Part shown: piece after piece, positions 1 to 5,747 of the stretch
Layout: every line of letters begins with the position of its first letter
Position numbering within the stretch: the first letter of the stretch is position 1
Assembly: GCA_900552055.1 (NCBI GenBank)
Contig: URYI01000083.1
Span: forward strand, 1 to 8,661
Length of the DNA stretch: 8,661 nt
Source of the DNA: an uncultured Eubacteriales bacterium
Lineage (GTDB): Bacteria; Bacillota; Clostridia; Christensenellales; QALW01
Direction: 5' to 3'
Program-made: the position numbers and the translations under genes
Notes under the pieces: generated by a model
What the model was told of the DNA's origin: nothing
Databases searched by the model: none
The model's input: the letters and a program-made list of their open reading frames with translations, nothing else

Positions 1-71
1 CCGAGCTCCGCTCGGCCGCGCGCCGCCTCCATAAAACGCCTTCTCACAGTTAAAAACTATCTTATAAACTC
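1..71. other. GC-rich hairpin at the window edge and short gene-free end
   Basis: Bases 1-15 form a perfect 6-bp stem (CCGAGC / GCTCGG) closed by the triloop TCC. It is followed by the GC-rich run CCGCGCGCCGCCTCC up to base 30, after which the DNA becomes AT-rich up to the amidase stop. On the minus strand the order is GC-rich strand, then triloop hairpin, the same order as in the cloverleaf at 3540-3619. The feature is cut by the window edge, so its full extent is unknown. No T run places it as a terminator for the amidase gene. Confidence 0.5.
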
Positions 72-767
72 TCAACTGACAGCAGCGATATAATCAATTA
101 ACCCGCAAAAAACCGCATAAGCAGCCATATCCTGATACTCGTCTGTCAGAAGCAACGCCTCCTCCTCAGGACATGTCATAAACCCGCACTCCACCAATAC
201 GCTTGGACTGGCATAAGTCCTTAACAGGAAAAAATCTTCCCCCTTAGCCACCCGTTTATTAGTCGGATCCAAGAATTCTCTCAGCCTGTTCTGTACCATA
301 GTTGCCAGTTGCTCACCTGATTCAGAATCAGGATAATAAAAAGCCTGGGCCCCTTTAACACTGGGATCCGGATATGAATTCATATGTATACTGACAATTA
401 TATCCGGCTTAACTCCGGCTATAAGTTCGCCTCTTAGCTGCATATCCAGCTTTTTAGTATATACGTCGTCAGCACATAGGGCATTCTCATCCGTACGCGT
501 CAAAAATACTTGAATGCCCACACTCTCTAACAGCTTCTTAAGCTTGTATGTCACCAAAAGATTAACTTCCGCCTCTTTTGTCTTGGTTGTGATGCCCACA
601 ACCCCTCCGTCAATGCCACCGTGTCCGGCGTCCAGGACTATTTTTATTCCGTCAAAGAGAGAATTTGTCTCACTCTCCCCAGTAGCCGCTATCATAGCCG
701 GCCGTCCCCAGCACAAAACCCCAAATACAGCCGCCGCCAATATAACTGCCGCTATCTTTACTTTCAT
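72..767 (-). CDS. cwlD: N-acetylmuramoyl-L-alanine amidase, CwlD-like (spore cortex)
   Basis: This is a 231-residue zinc amidase of the Amidase_3 family, which cleaves the bond between muramic acid and the stem peptide in peptidoglycan. Residues 1-20 are a hydrophobic N-terminal signal or anchor, so it acts outside the membrane. Visible family residues are DAGHGG with zinc ligand H49, the second ligand E65 (KEAEVNL), the third ligand H128 (SIHMN) and catalytic E193 (LVECGF). Length and layout follow Bacillus subtilis CwlD (about 237 aa), including the GAQ-FYY stretch near 139-145 and the R/K-rich region before the third ligand. CwlD helps make muramic-delta-lactam in the spore cortex, so the host is probably a spore former. 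The ATG follows GGGAG at a workable distance. It stands alone on the minus strand behind a sigma-E-like promoter. A vegetative amidase of the same family is the main alternative. Confidence 0.85.
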   Translation of the reverse strand: MKVKIAAVILAAAVFGVLCWGRPAMIAATGESETNSLFDGIKIVLDAGHGGIDGGVVGITTKTKEAEVNLLVTYKLKKLLESVGIQVFLTRTDENALCADDVYTKKLDMQLRGELIAGVKPDIIVSIHMNSYPDPSVKGAQAFYYPDSESGEQLATMVQNRLREFLDPTNKRVAKGEDFFLLRTYASPSVLVECGFMTCPEEEALLLTDEYQDMAAYAVFCGLIDYIAAVS

Positions 768-807
768 GTCCCATCACTCCCAGCTAATTACAAATACGTT
801 CCTATAA

Positions 808-836
808 ATTATATGCCCTAAACATAATATATATTT
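808..836 (-). promoter_or_regulatory. Putative sigma-E-like (sporulation) promoter of the amidase gene
   Basis: On the minus strand, CATATAAT (815-808) lies 14 bp after AAATATA (836-830). The Bacillus sigma-E consensus, from general knowledge, is about KMATATT-N14-CATACAMT, so the -10 has one mismatch and the -35 two. No good sigma-A -35 lies upstream of the embedded TATAAT. The site would give a leader of about 35 nt before the ATG. The region is very AT-rich, so a chance match is possible. Confidence 0.35.
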
Positions 837-898
837 ACGCAATATAAGAAAATGAATCTTGCATTTTAAGGTGAATTTGATTATTTTATTAAATTGAT

Positions 899-1089
899 TG
901 TGGATAAATCATAACTCGGCAAAAAACCCGTTTCTTCGGGAATAATAACTTTTAAACAGGTTTCTTGTGGGTATGTTCAAACTGCGCTTGATTTTATCCA
1001 CAGTTTATACCATCGAAAATACGGCACCTGAAACTTTGTCCACAAAAATAAGCTGACTTTCCCACAGCTGTGGGTAAGAATTGTCCACA
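899..1089. promoter_or_regulatory. Cluster of DnaA-box-like 9-mers (candidate origin or DnaA-binding locus)
   Basis: Two perfect copies of the bacterial DnaA box TTATCCACA occur: minus strand at 899-907 and plus strand at 994-1002. One-mismatch copies lie at 1036-1044 (TTGTCCACA, +), 1069-1077 (TTACCCACA, -) and 1081-1089 (TTGTCCACA, +). Weaker copies lie at 1058-1066 (+) and 966-974 (-). The pair at 1058-1077 is head to head around the 14-bp palindrome CCCACAGCTGTGGG (1061-1074). A very AT-rich stretch (about 800-900) abuts the left end, as a DNA-unwinding element would. No dnaA, dnaN or rep gene is in the window. It could be an origin, a DnaA-titration site or a DnaA-regulated region. This cluster explains most of the gene-free stretch 768-1126. 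Confidence 0.6.
921..940 (-). terminator. Weak candidate intrinsic terminator, minus strand
   Basis: Read on the minus strand, CCCG-AAGAAA-CGGG (940-927) is followed directly by six T residues (926-921). The stem is only 4 bp, so this is a weak terminator. It would end leftward transcripts arriving from the small membrane-protein gene before they reach the amidase gene. It lies between two DnaA-like boxes. Confidence 0.35.
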
Positions 1090-1126
1090 CGCCATTTCTG
1101 CAAGCCGGCCTGCATTTTAATTCACA

Positions 1127-1404
1127 TACCCTAAATTGACAAGGGGGTGCGCGCCTCCAGCGGGTTTGATTTCTGTATTTTCAAGGAAGCGGAATGAGGC
1201 GTACTGAACGTACACCCATTGACGATGACGCAGAAAATGCCGAAATCAAACCCGCCGGAGGTAGAAGAGTAAGACAGCAGCCGTTTGAGTAACCTGCAAG
1301 GCGCTTGAACGACGTGCACTGGACGTACACGGAGGGAAAAGCAACATGGCAGGGTGCGGAAACAGCCTTGTCCTGACCGTATACGCCCTTGTCAATTTAG
1401 GGTA
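1127..1404. mobile_element. 278-bp non-coding element with 19-bp perfect terminal inverted repeats (MITE-like)
   Basis: The ends are TACCCTAAATTGACAAGGG (1127-1145) and its exact reverse complement (1386-1404). The outermost bases are TA on both sides, which could be a TA target duplication as made by IS630/Tc1-type transposases; that link is inference. Inside are two stem-loops. The first has 29-bp arms at 1154-1182 and 1233-1261 that match at 26 positions. The second has weaker arms at 1280-1297 and 1349-1366 (13 of 18). Both loops carry a related core: GCGTACTGAACGTACAC (1199-1215) and GACGTGCACTGGACGTACAC (1311-1330). Short open frames across it look accidental. The right end is 4 bp past the stop of the neighbouring gene, so it may also end that gene's transcripts. 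A related element lies at 2077-2333. Confidence 0.8.
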
Positions 1405-1408
1405 GATA

Positions 1409-1795
1409 TTATTTAAATAAATGCTTATTTATCGCGCCGCAAAGCGGAAAAATAGGCATGCATAAAAGAGTCCACAAAAAGAAGTATAATGGGCATATCT
1501 GTCCAAGAATATTAAAACGCATCTGCGAGTAATCCCATACATCCCATTTAAGACCTAGATTTACAATGCAGCCCACCAAAAACTCTACTGCTGTGATTAA
1601 GCCTGCTCCCGCAACCGCTTTAACCATAATGGGCCGCTTATCAATGCGTATATTCAAGCGGTATAAAAGACATAAGCAGGTTCCTCCCGTGAGAGCCATT
1701 GTCCAATGCGACCGCCCCCGCCATGCCAGTTCTATAACATAGTATCCGCCAGCGCCGCTTAAAAATATTACTGCATTTTCCCATTTTTTACGCAT
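1409..1795 (-). CDS. Small multi-pass membrane protein, CmpB-like (PF06541 family)
   Basis: This 128-residue hydrophobic protein has about four membrane segments, near residues 8-24, 33-47, 58-79 and 98-122. It carries ELAWRGRSHW near residues 22-31, and WDYSQMRFN followed by GQICPLYFFLWTLLC, which match what I recall of the PF06541 family ('putative ABC-transporter type IV', CmpB). Members are common in Clostridia and usually lack a known substrate. The family name implies transport but the function is unproven, and no ATPase gene lies nearby. The start is secure: AGGAGG sits 6 bp before the ATG. It is monocistronic, and the 278-bp inverted-repeat element begins 4 bp after its stop. The length suits a single-domain family member, so it appears intact. 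Confidence 0.7.
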   Translation of the reverse strand: MRKKWENAVIFLSGAGGYYVIELAWRGRSHWTMALTGGTCLCLLYRLNIRIDKRPIMVKAVAGAGLITAVEFLVGCIVNLGLKWDVWDYSQMRFNILGQICPLYFFLWTLLCMPIFPLCGAINKHLFK

Positions 1796-2076
1796 ATCTT
1801 TCCTCCTAATTTAACATTATTTTATCCATGCATTTAAATGTGATACCTTAATAATTCTGCCAAATTTAAAATACCCGACAGCACAATGGGAAACTAAACA
1901 GCTGAATCAGGAAAGAAAGACGGCGGTGCCTAATTTTACGGCACTTTCTTTCTCTTATCCGCAGAATCAAAATATCAGAAATAATTCTGCTTGCGCCAAC
2001 AGTATAAATGCTGTTAAAATAGTGTCAGTTAAAGGGTCTTTGCGCCGTAATATTTTTCTATATTAACTTACCCTCG
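1796..2076. repeat. Gene-free stretch with hairpins and a short repeat
   Basis: No convincing gene is visible. A bulged hairpin pairs 1911-1918 with 1945-1952 (GAAAGAAA / TTTCTTTC) and 1926-1930 with 1940-1944 (GTGCC / GGCAC). Bases 1919-1925 are bulged and the loop is 9 nt. The 11-mer AATAATTCTGC occurs twice (1850-1860 and 1980-1990), and its inverted partner GCAGAAT at 1961-1967 can pair with the second copy. No T run follows the hairpin on either strand, so it is not a standard terminator. The leader and ribosome site of the CmpB-like gene occupy the first 20 bases or so. Confidence 0.45.
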
Positions 2077-2333
2077 GTTTGCAGGGAACAAAACAGCGGA
2101 TGCATGAAATCTGCGGCCTGCCGCCGTACTTTTACTCCGCATACTCCAGTACAGTACGCGCCGTTCAAGCTCATTACAGGGCGTAAATTTCATGCGTCCC
2201 GACTCTACGATCTCCGACAAAGAGAATTTCTTCATTTTCAAAGCAAACAATAGAAGCGTAACGGACGCCGATTGAGGATAACGCAGAAAATGAAGAATTT
2301 ATTCGGTTATGAGGCGTGTAGTTCCTTGTAAAC
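2077..2333. repeat. Second palindromic element, diverged relative of the 278-bp element
   Basis: Outer arms GTTTGCAGGGAAC (2077-2089) and GTTCCTTGTAAAC (2321-2333) are inverted with 11 of 13 matches. Inside, one stem-loop has arms 2098-2110 / 2187-2199 (12 of 13 plus a G-T pair). Another has arms 2225-2239 / 2286-2300 (14 of 15). The second loop and its 3' edge (2268-2292, ending ACGCAGAAAATG) match 1216-1239 of the first element. The first loop, read on the minus strand (GCTTGAACG at 2170-2162, then GCGCGTACTG), matches 1303-1320 of the first element. The outer arms differ between the two elements. No protein is credible here, and the element ends about 110 bp before prmA. Confidence 0.6.
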
Positions 2334-2442
2334 TCATGGATAGCCCCACGCTATATATTCCTACGGCTAAAAACCCTTGCGAAAAAGCTGCATCCAAAAC
2401 CGGCTGGCCAATAAAAATTAATTAGTATTTGAGGAAGAAAAA

Positions 2443-3360
2443 ATGGAATGGTTTGAACTTATAATTAATCCCGGCAGCGCCGCAATAAGCGATATAGAAG
2501 GAGTAATCTGCATGTGCGGAATAAACTGCTGGGCCACAGAGGACAAAAGCGACTTGGAGGATTTTCTCCTCAAAAACAAAGAATTATATGACTATGTAGA
2601 CAAAGCTCTGCTTGAGCGCACCCAGACTCTTATTAAAATATATCTGCCCGATAACCCGCAGGGCCGGGATATGCTCCTGAATCTTCAAACAGCTTTCAAA
2701 GCTTTTGAAGAAAACGGTTTAAGCCTGTCCTTGGGCAGCGTAAACGAACAGGACTGGGCAAATAACTGGAAAAAATACTTTAAGCCTATTGAAATAGGAA
2801 AGCGCTTAACCATATGCCCCGAATGGGAACATTATACTAATTCCCAAAGAAAAGTGCTCAGAATCGACCCCGGCAGCGCATTTGGCACAGGGGACCACGC
2901 CACTACCCGGCTCTGCCTTGAGTTCCTGGACCAAGTGATTAAAGGGGGCGAAAATGTGCTGGACGTAGGCACAGGCAGCGGCATACTCTCAGCCGCGTCA
3001 GTTCTGCTGGGAGCAAATAGCGCGCTTGGCGCCGATATAGATGAAAACTCAGTCAATATCGCTCGTGCAACAGCAAAATTAAATAATCTGCACAACTGCA
3101 CATTTATTCAGAATAACCTGGTTGCCGGTATAACCGGTCAGTTTAATATTATACTTGCCAATATAGTAGCCGATATTGTAATCCGGCTCGCGCCCGATAT
3201 CCCTCCCCTGCTCGCACCAGGAGGGCTATTTATATCCTCCGGAATAATAGACGAGCGGCTGGAGGAAGTGCAAAACAAACTAAAGGAACTGAGCTTTGAT
3301 ATTCTGGATGTGCGTATGTCGGACGGCGGGCCAGCCATAATGGCTCGGCCCCAAAGCTGA
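2443..3360 (+). CDS. prmA: Ribosomal protein L11 methyltransferase
   Basis: PrmA transfers methyl groups from S-adenosylmethionine to ribosomal protein L11 in the cytoplasm. The 305 residues fit the usual 300-320. Residues 1-95 are the L11-recognition domain. The linker has the family's W-x3-W pattern (EQDWANNWKKYFKP, 102-115). The SAM domain starts with PGSAFGTGDHATT (143-155) and motif I VLDVGTGSG (172-180). The acidic GADID (196-200) would contact the SAM ribose, and NIILANI (235-241) is the NxxANI-type active-site stretch. The ATG is chosen for GAGGAAG upstream and the typical MxW start. PrmA often lies between dnaJ and rsmE in Firmicutes; neither is here. An AAGAGGAG motif right after the stop looks like a ribosome site without a gene. 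Its N-terminal half is less typical than the SAM domain. Confidence 0.93.
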   Translation: MEWFELIINPGSAAISDIEGVICMCGINCWATEDKSDLEDFLLKNKELYDYVDKALLERTQTLIKIYLPDNPQGRDMLLNLQTAFKAFEENGLSLSLGSVNEQDWANNWKKYFKPIEIGKRLTICPEWEHYTNSQRKVLRIDPGSAFGTGDHATTRLCLEFLDQVIKGGENVLDVGTGSGILSAASVLLGANSALGADIDENSVNIARATAKLNNLHNCTFIQNNLVAGITGQFNIILANIVADIVIRLAPDIPPLLAPGGLFISSGIIDERLEEVQNKLKELSFDILDVRMSDGGPAIMARPQS

Positions 3361-3539
3361 AAGAGGAGAAAAGACTGTAATTGTAATTTGCCCAGGTTCA
3401 ATGCCCCAATAAAATATCATATATCATAAAAAGCGCAAAGGCAGGATCAATGCAATAATGCAGCGAAAATCCCGAACCGTCAGCAATTCCAGGCACTTTG
3501 CAGCTTGCATTTGCCCCAGTGCCACAGCGCCGGCGCAAT
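3361..3539. other. Gene-free stretch after prmA with an orphan Shine-Dalgarno sequence
   Basis: AAGAGGAG (3361-3368) directly follows the prmA stop, as a ribosome site for a co-transcribed gene would. The next bases give only TTG-TAA or very short frames. Nothing else is recognisable up to the GC-rich structure at 3540, apart from the 6-bp arm GCCCCA (3513-3518), which can pair with TGGGGC (3539-3544). The DNA may be a remnant of a lost downstream gene such as rsmE; this is inference. Confidence 0.4.
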
Positions 3540-3625
3540 GGGGCGGCTCTTGCGGCCGTTCCGGCCGCGGGCCGGGGGAACCCCGGACCGTGCAGGCGCA
3601 GCCTGCCAAGAGCCGCCCCCTTTTT
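3540..3625 (+). ncRNA. GC-rich cloverleaf-like structure ending in a T run (structured RNA or terminator)
   Basis: A perfect 12-bp outer stem pairs GGGGCGGCTCTT (3540-3551) with AAGAGCCGCCCC (3608-3619). It encloses three perfect hairpins, all with 3-nt loops: GCGGCCG-TTC-CGGCCGC (3552-3568), CCGGGG-GAA-CCCCGG (3572-3586) and GCAGGC-GCA-GCCTGC (3592-3606). Five T residues follow at 3621-3625, so on the plus strand it has the shape of an intrinsic terminator, 180 bp after prmA. The composition is far more GC-rich than its surroundings. It matches no RNA family I can name. Possible readings are a prmA terminator, a small structured RNA or a palindromic repeat unit. Open frames running through it are by-products of the high GC content. 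Confidence 0.55.
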
Positions 3626-3795
3626 ATACAGCCCCTCCTCTTCCGTTACAGCTGTCATATCCGAAAATACAAAAGAAGCCCAGCCCTTTAAGCATTATCT
3701 CCCCTTCCCCGCCCTTTGCAGCCTACAGCCAAGCCTGGGCAAACATTCTTATATTATATTTTGAAGCATAAAATGGCATAACTTATTAAAATAAA
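3626..3795. other. Gene-free spacer between the cloverleaf and the IS200 remnant
   Basis: Pyrimidine-rich DNA (3629-3720) grades into AT-rich DNA (3740-3795). I see no gene with a credible start or ribosome site, and no clear repeat. Confidence 0.4.
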
Positions 3796-4445
3796 TATCC
3801 CCGGCGGAACCGCGGGCATTTCATAGACGGGCAAAGCCCTCTGTCGCCAGCGGCACGCGCACGGCAATATTGGCGCGGGTCTGCCGCGATTCTGTTGCTT
3901 GCCGCCTGTAAACGGGCTTTCTTTGCTTTAAATGTTGCCCATTGTCAGCTGCTTTTCATCCAGCCGGCGCTTCATGTACTTTGCAATCCGTTTCGTATCC
4001 TTCCCCGCCGTATCTATGTAATACCCGCGGCGCCGGAACTCCAGGTTTGGCTACTTGTAATTTTGTTCCCGAAACCTTCCGTATAACGGCAAAACACTTC
4101 TTTTCCCGATGAGTCCCATAAAACTCAAAACAGAATATTCCGGGGGTATCTCCAAGAGCATATGTGCATTATCCTGGCACGCCTCCTCCTCTGTGATTTT
4201 TTTCTTCTTCCATTCGCACACCTCTCTCAGTATTTTTCCTGCTCCCGCCCCTTTCTCTTTATAAAATACCTTTCTTCGCTGCTTTGGCGCATACGCGATA
4301 TGATATTGACAATTCCATCTCGTATGCGATAAACTATTAATGTCGTTCATTTTGAATCCGCCCCAGTCACCCGACCGCACTCTTAATTTTAGCAAAGGGA
4401 GTTTCTCTTTGTACATCCTTCGGCATAAGCCTTTGCCGAAAACCT
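3796..4445 (-). mobile_element. Decayed IS200/IS605-type insertion sequence (approximate limits)
   Basis: The limits are set by hairpins flanking a dead tnpA, as is usual for this family, whose ends carry subterminal hairpins rather than inverted repeats. Upstream of tnpA, TTCGGC (4419-4424) pairs with GCCGAA (4435-4440). Downstream, the bulged hairpin CCCG-g-CGG-aa-CCG-CGGG lies at 3800-3816, and GGGC-AAA-GCCC lies nearby at about 3830-3839. No tnpB or accessory gene is present, so it is of the IS200 (tnpA-only) type. Exact ends and the insertion tetranucleotide cannot be fixed without an intact relative. Confidence 0.65.
3928..4350 (-). pseudogene. tnpA: IS200/IS605 family Y1 transposase TnpA, inactivated
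   Basis: The reading frame encodes 140 codons from MNDINSLSHTRWNCQYHIAY, the typical IS200 TnpA start, with a weak purine-rich ribosome site. A TAG stop at 4051-4053 interrupts it after residue 99. The same frame continues without a shift (from PNLEFRRRGYYIDTAGK) to a TAA at 3928-3930, so the gene has a single nonsense break. The downstream part holds the Tyr-Tyr of GYYIDT, which includes the nucleophilic tyrosine. The metal-binding HUH motif is also damaged: relatives read ACKDHIHM, whereas this copy has ACQDNAHM (residues 57-64), losing the first histidine. TnpA of this family moves single-stranded DNA by tyrosine-mediated cleavage, and both lesions predict loss of activity. An upstream in-frame ATG (4416) exists but adds residues unlike the family. 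Confidence 0.88.
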
Positions 4446-4470
4446 ATCTCCTGACGAGCGGTTTCCAGAA

Positions 4471-4501
4471 TACAAGAAAAGCGGCAGAAATATCCTGCCG
4501 C
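4471..4501 (-). terminator. Strong intrinsic terminator of the AKR-flavodoxin-ADH operon
   Basis: On the minus strand a perfect 7-bp stem, GCGGCAG-GATATTT-CTGCCGC (4501-4481), is followed at once by TTTTCTTGT (4480-4472). It starts 28 bp after the dehydrogenase stop, where the end of the operon transcript is expected. Confidence 0.85.
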
Positions 4502-4528
4502 CTCATAATGCATTTATAAATTGTAACC

Positions 4529-5701
4529 CTAGGCTTTCATGCTCTCCTTGAGAATATCTACAATTTCATCATGATTCAGCACCTTATAGCCGCCCTGCAT
4601 TATAAAAGAACCGTCAGCTATGCCCGAAAGCATTTCCTCTGTCACTCCCAACTCACCGGCATTCAATACAAGCCCCAGTTCACGCATATAGGCTTCCATA
4701 CGGTTAAGCCCTTCCAGCGCGATTTGTTCGTCCGTCTTGCCTTCAGGCGCTACCTCCCAGACATTAATTGCATAGCGCTTGAATTTAGCCAGGCCGTAAG
4801 GCATGATATAACGATAATAAGGCAGAGAAACTGCCGCCAGGGTCATGCCGTGGGTCGCGTCGGTATAGGCGCCTATGGACTGGCCTATCATATGCACCAT
4901 CCAGTCTGTAGTTTTGCCCTTTGCCACAAGAGTATTGAGCGCCCATGTGGCAATCCACATTATATTGCTTCTTGCTTCATAGTCATGCGGATTTTTAACA
5001 GCTATGCGCGAACTGTGGATAAGGGATTTCAGCAGTCCTTCCATGATATAATCTGAGGTATTGTCATCCTCGCCAGAAAAATACTGCTCCAGTATATGAG
5101 ACATTATATCAAAAAAGCCGGCAACCATCTGATACTGAGGAAGAGTGTATGTGTATTCGGGATTAAGAATTGAAAATTTCGGGAATAATTCTTCCCCGAA
5201 AACATGGCCTATTTTAAGCTTCTGCTCATGATTGGTGATAACCGAACCGCCGTTCATCTCCGAGCCCGTACCTACCATTGTAAGCACACAGCCGACAGGA
5301 ATAAGCTTATTGCCCGGATTTTCCATGCGAAGATAATATTTGTCCCAGGGGTTCTCCTCGCAGTAGGCCGAAACCGAAACTGCTTTAGCGTAATCACAGA
5401 CCGAGCCGCCGCCTACCGCCAGAAGCAGATCCGCCTGGCTCTCCCTGGCTCTTCTGCATCCCTCATAGAGCTTGTCCACGGTAGGATTGGGCATTACTCC
5501 TCCATCCTCAACGACGTTTTTGCCGTTTGCCTTTAAAATCTCCAGCACTTTATCATATATGCCATTCTTTTTAATGGAACCGCCGCCGTAAATTAAAAGT
5601 ACGTTTTTGCCGTATTTGGGCAGTTCTTCATTCAGTCCGTCCAGAGCGTTCACTCCAAAATAAAGCTTAGTAGGATTGCAGTAAGTAAAATTTCCTAACA
5701 T
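4529..5701 (-). CDS. Iron-type (group III) alcohol dehydrogenase, butanol dehydrogenase/YqhD-like
   Basis: This 390-residue cytoplasmic protein interconverts aldehydes and alcohols using NAD(P)H. The N-terminal nucleotide-binding domain has YGGGSIKKNG (38-47) and AVGGGSVCDYAKA (95-107), as in the YqhD/BDH branch, which often prefers NADPH. The C-terminal helical domain supplies the metal ligands D198 and H202 (FFDIMSH), H270 (WMVH) and H284 (DATHG). These sit at nearly the same positions as the YqhD ligands, so the enzyme should be active. The ATG follows GAGGAGG with a 7-bp gap. It is the last gene of the minus-strand operon, 46 bp after the flavodoxin, and is followed by a strong terminator. 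The physiological substrate cannot be read; short aldehydes such as butanal are plausible for the family. Confidence 0.93.
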   Translation of the reverse strand: MLGNFTYCNPTKLYFGVNALDGLNEELPKYGKNVLLIYGGGSIKKNGIYDKVLEILKANGKNVVEDGGVMPNPTVDKLYEGCRRARESQADLLLAVGGGSVCDYAKAVSVSAYCEENPWDKYYLRMENPGNKLIPVGCVLTMVGTGSEMNGGSVITNHEQKLKIGHVFGEELFPKFSILNPEYTYTLPQYQMVAGFFDIMSHILEQYFSGEDDNTSDYIMEGLLKSLIHSSRIAVKNPHDYEARSNIMWIATWALNTLVAKGKTTDWMVHMIGQSIGAYTDATHGMTLAAVSLPYYRYIMPYGLAKFKRYAINVWEVAPEGKTDEQIALEGLNRMEAYMRELGLVLNAGELGVTEEMLSGIADGSFIMQGGYKVLNHDEIVDILKESMKA

Positions 5702-5747
5702 TATTCTTCCTCCTCAAAATTTTATTTTCAGCGGCTTAATGCCCTTT

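Noticed and set aside
1131..1319. 62-codon open frame inside the 278-bp element
   Set aside because: No ribosome site; it spans the terminal repeat and the first stem-loop, so it is a by-product of the repeat.
2068..2250. 60-codon open frame on the minus strand
   Set aside because: It runs through the palindromic element, has no ribosome site and its sequence is explained by the repeat.
1127..2333. CRISPR array suggested by repeated motifs
   Set aside because: The repeats are few, irregularly spaced, in both orientations and part of stem-loops; there are no unique spacers of constant length and no cas genes.
3391..3412. GGTTCAAT resembling a tRNA T-loop
   Set aside because: The flanking bases do not form a T stem, and no acceptor or anticodon stem is present.
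3398..3771. Several overlapping open frames on both strands around the GC-rich island
   Set aside because: Stop codons are rare in GC-rich DNA; the frames are rich in Pro, Arg, Gly and Ala, lack ribosome sites and overlap the cloverleaf.
4571..5056. 161-codon open frame opposite the alcohol dehydrogenase
   Set aside because: Antisense shadow of a gene with all its active-site residues; no ribosome site or family resemblance.
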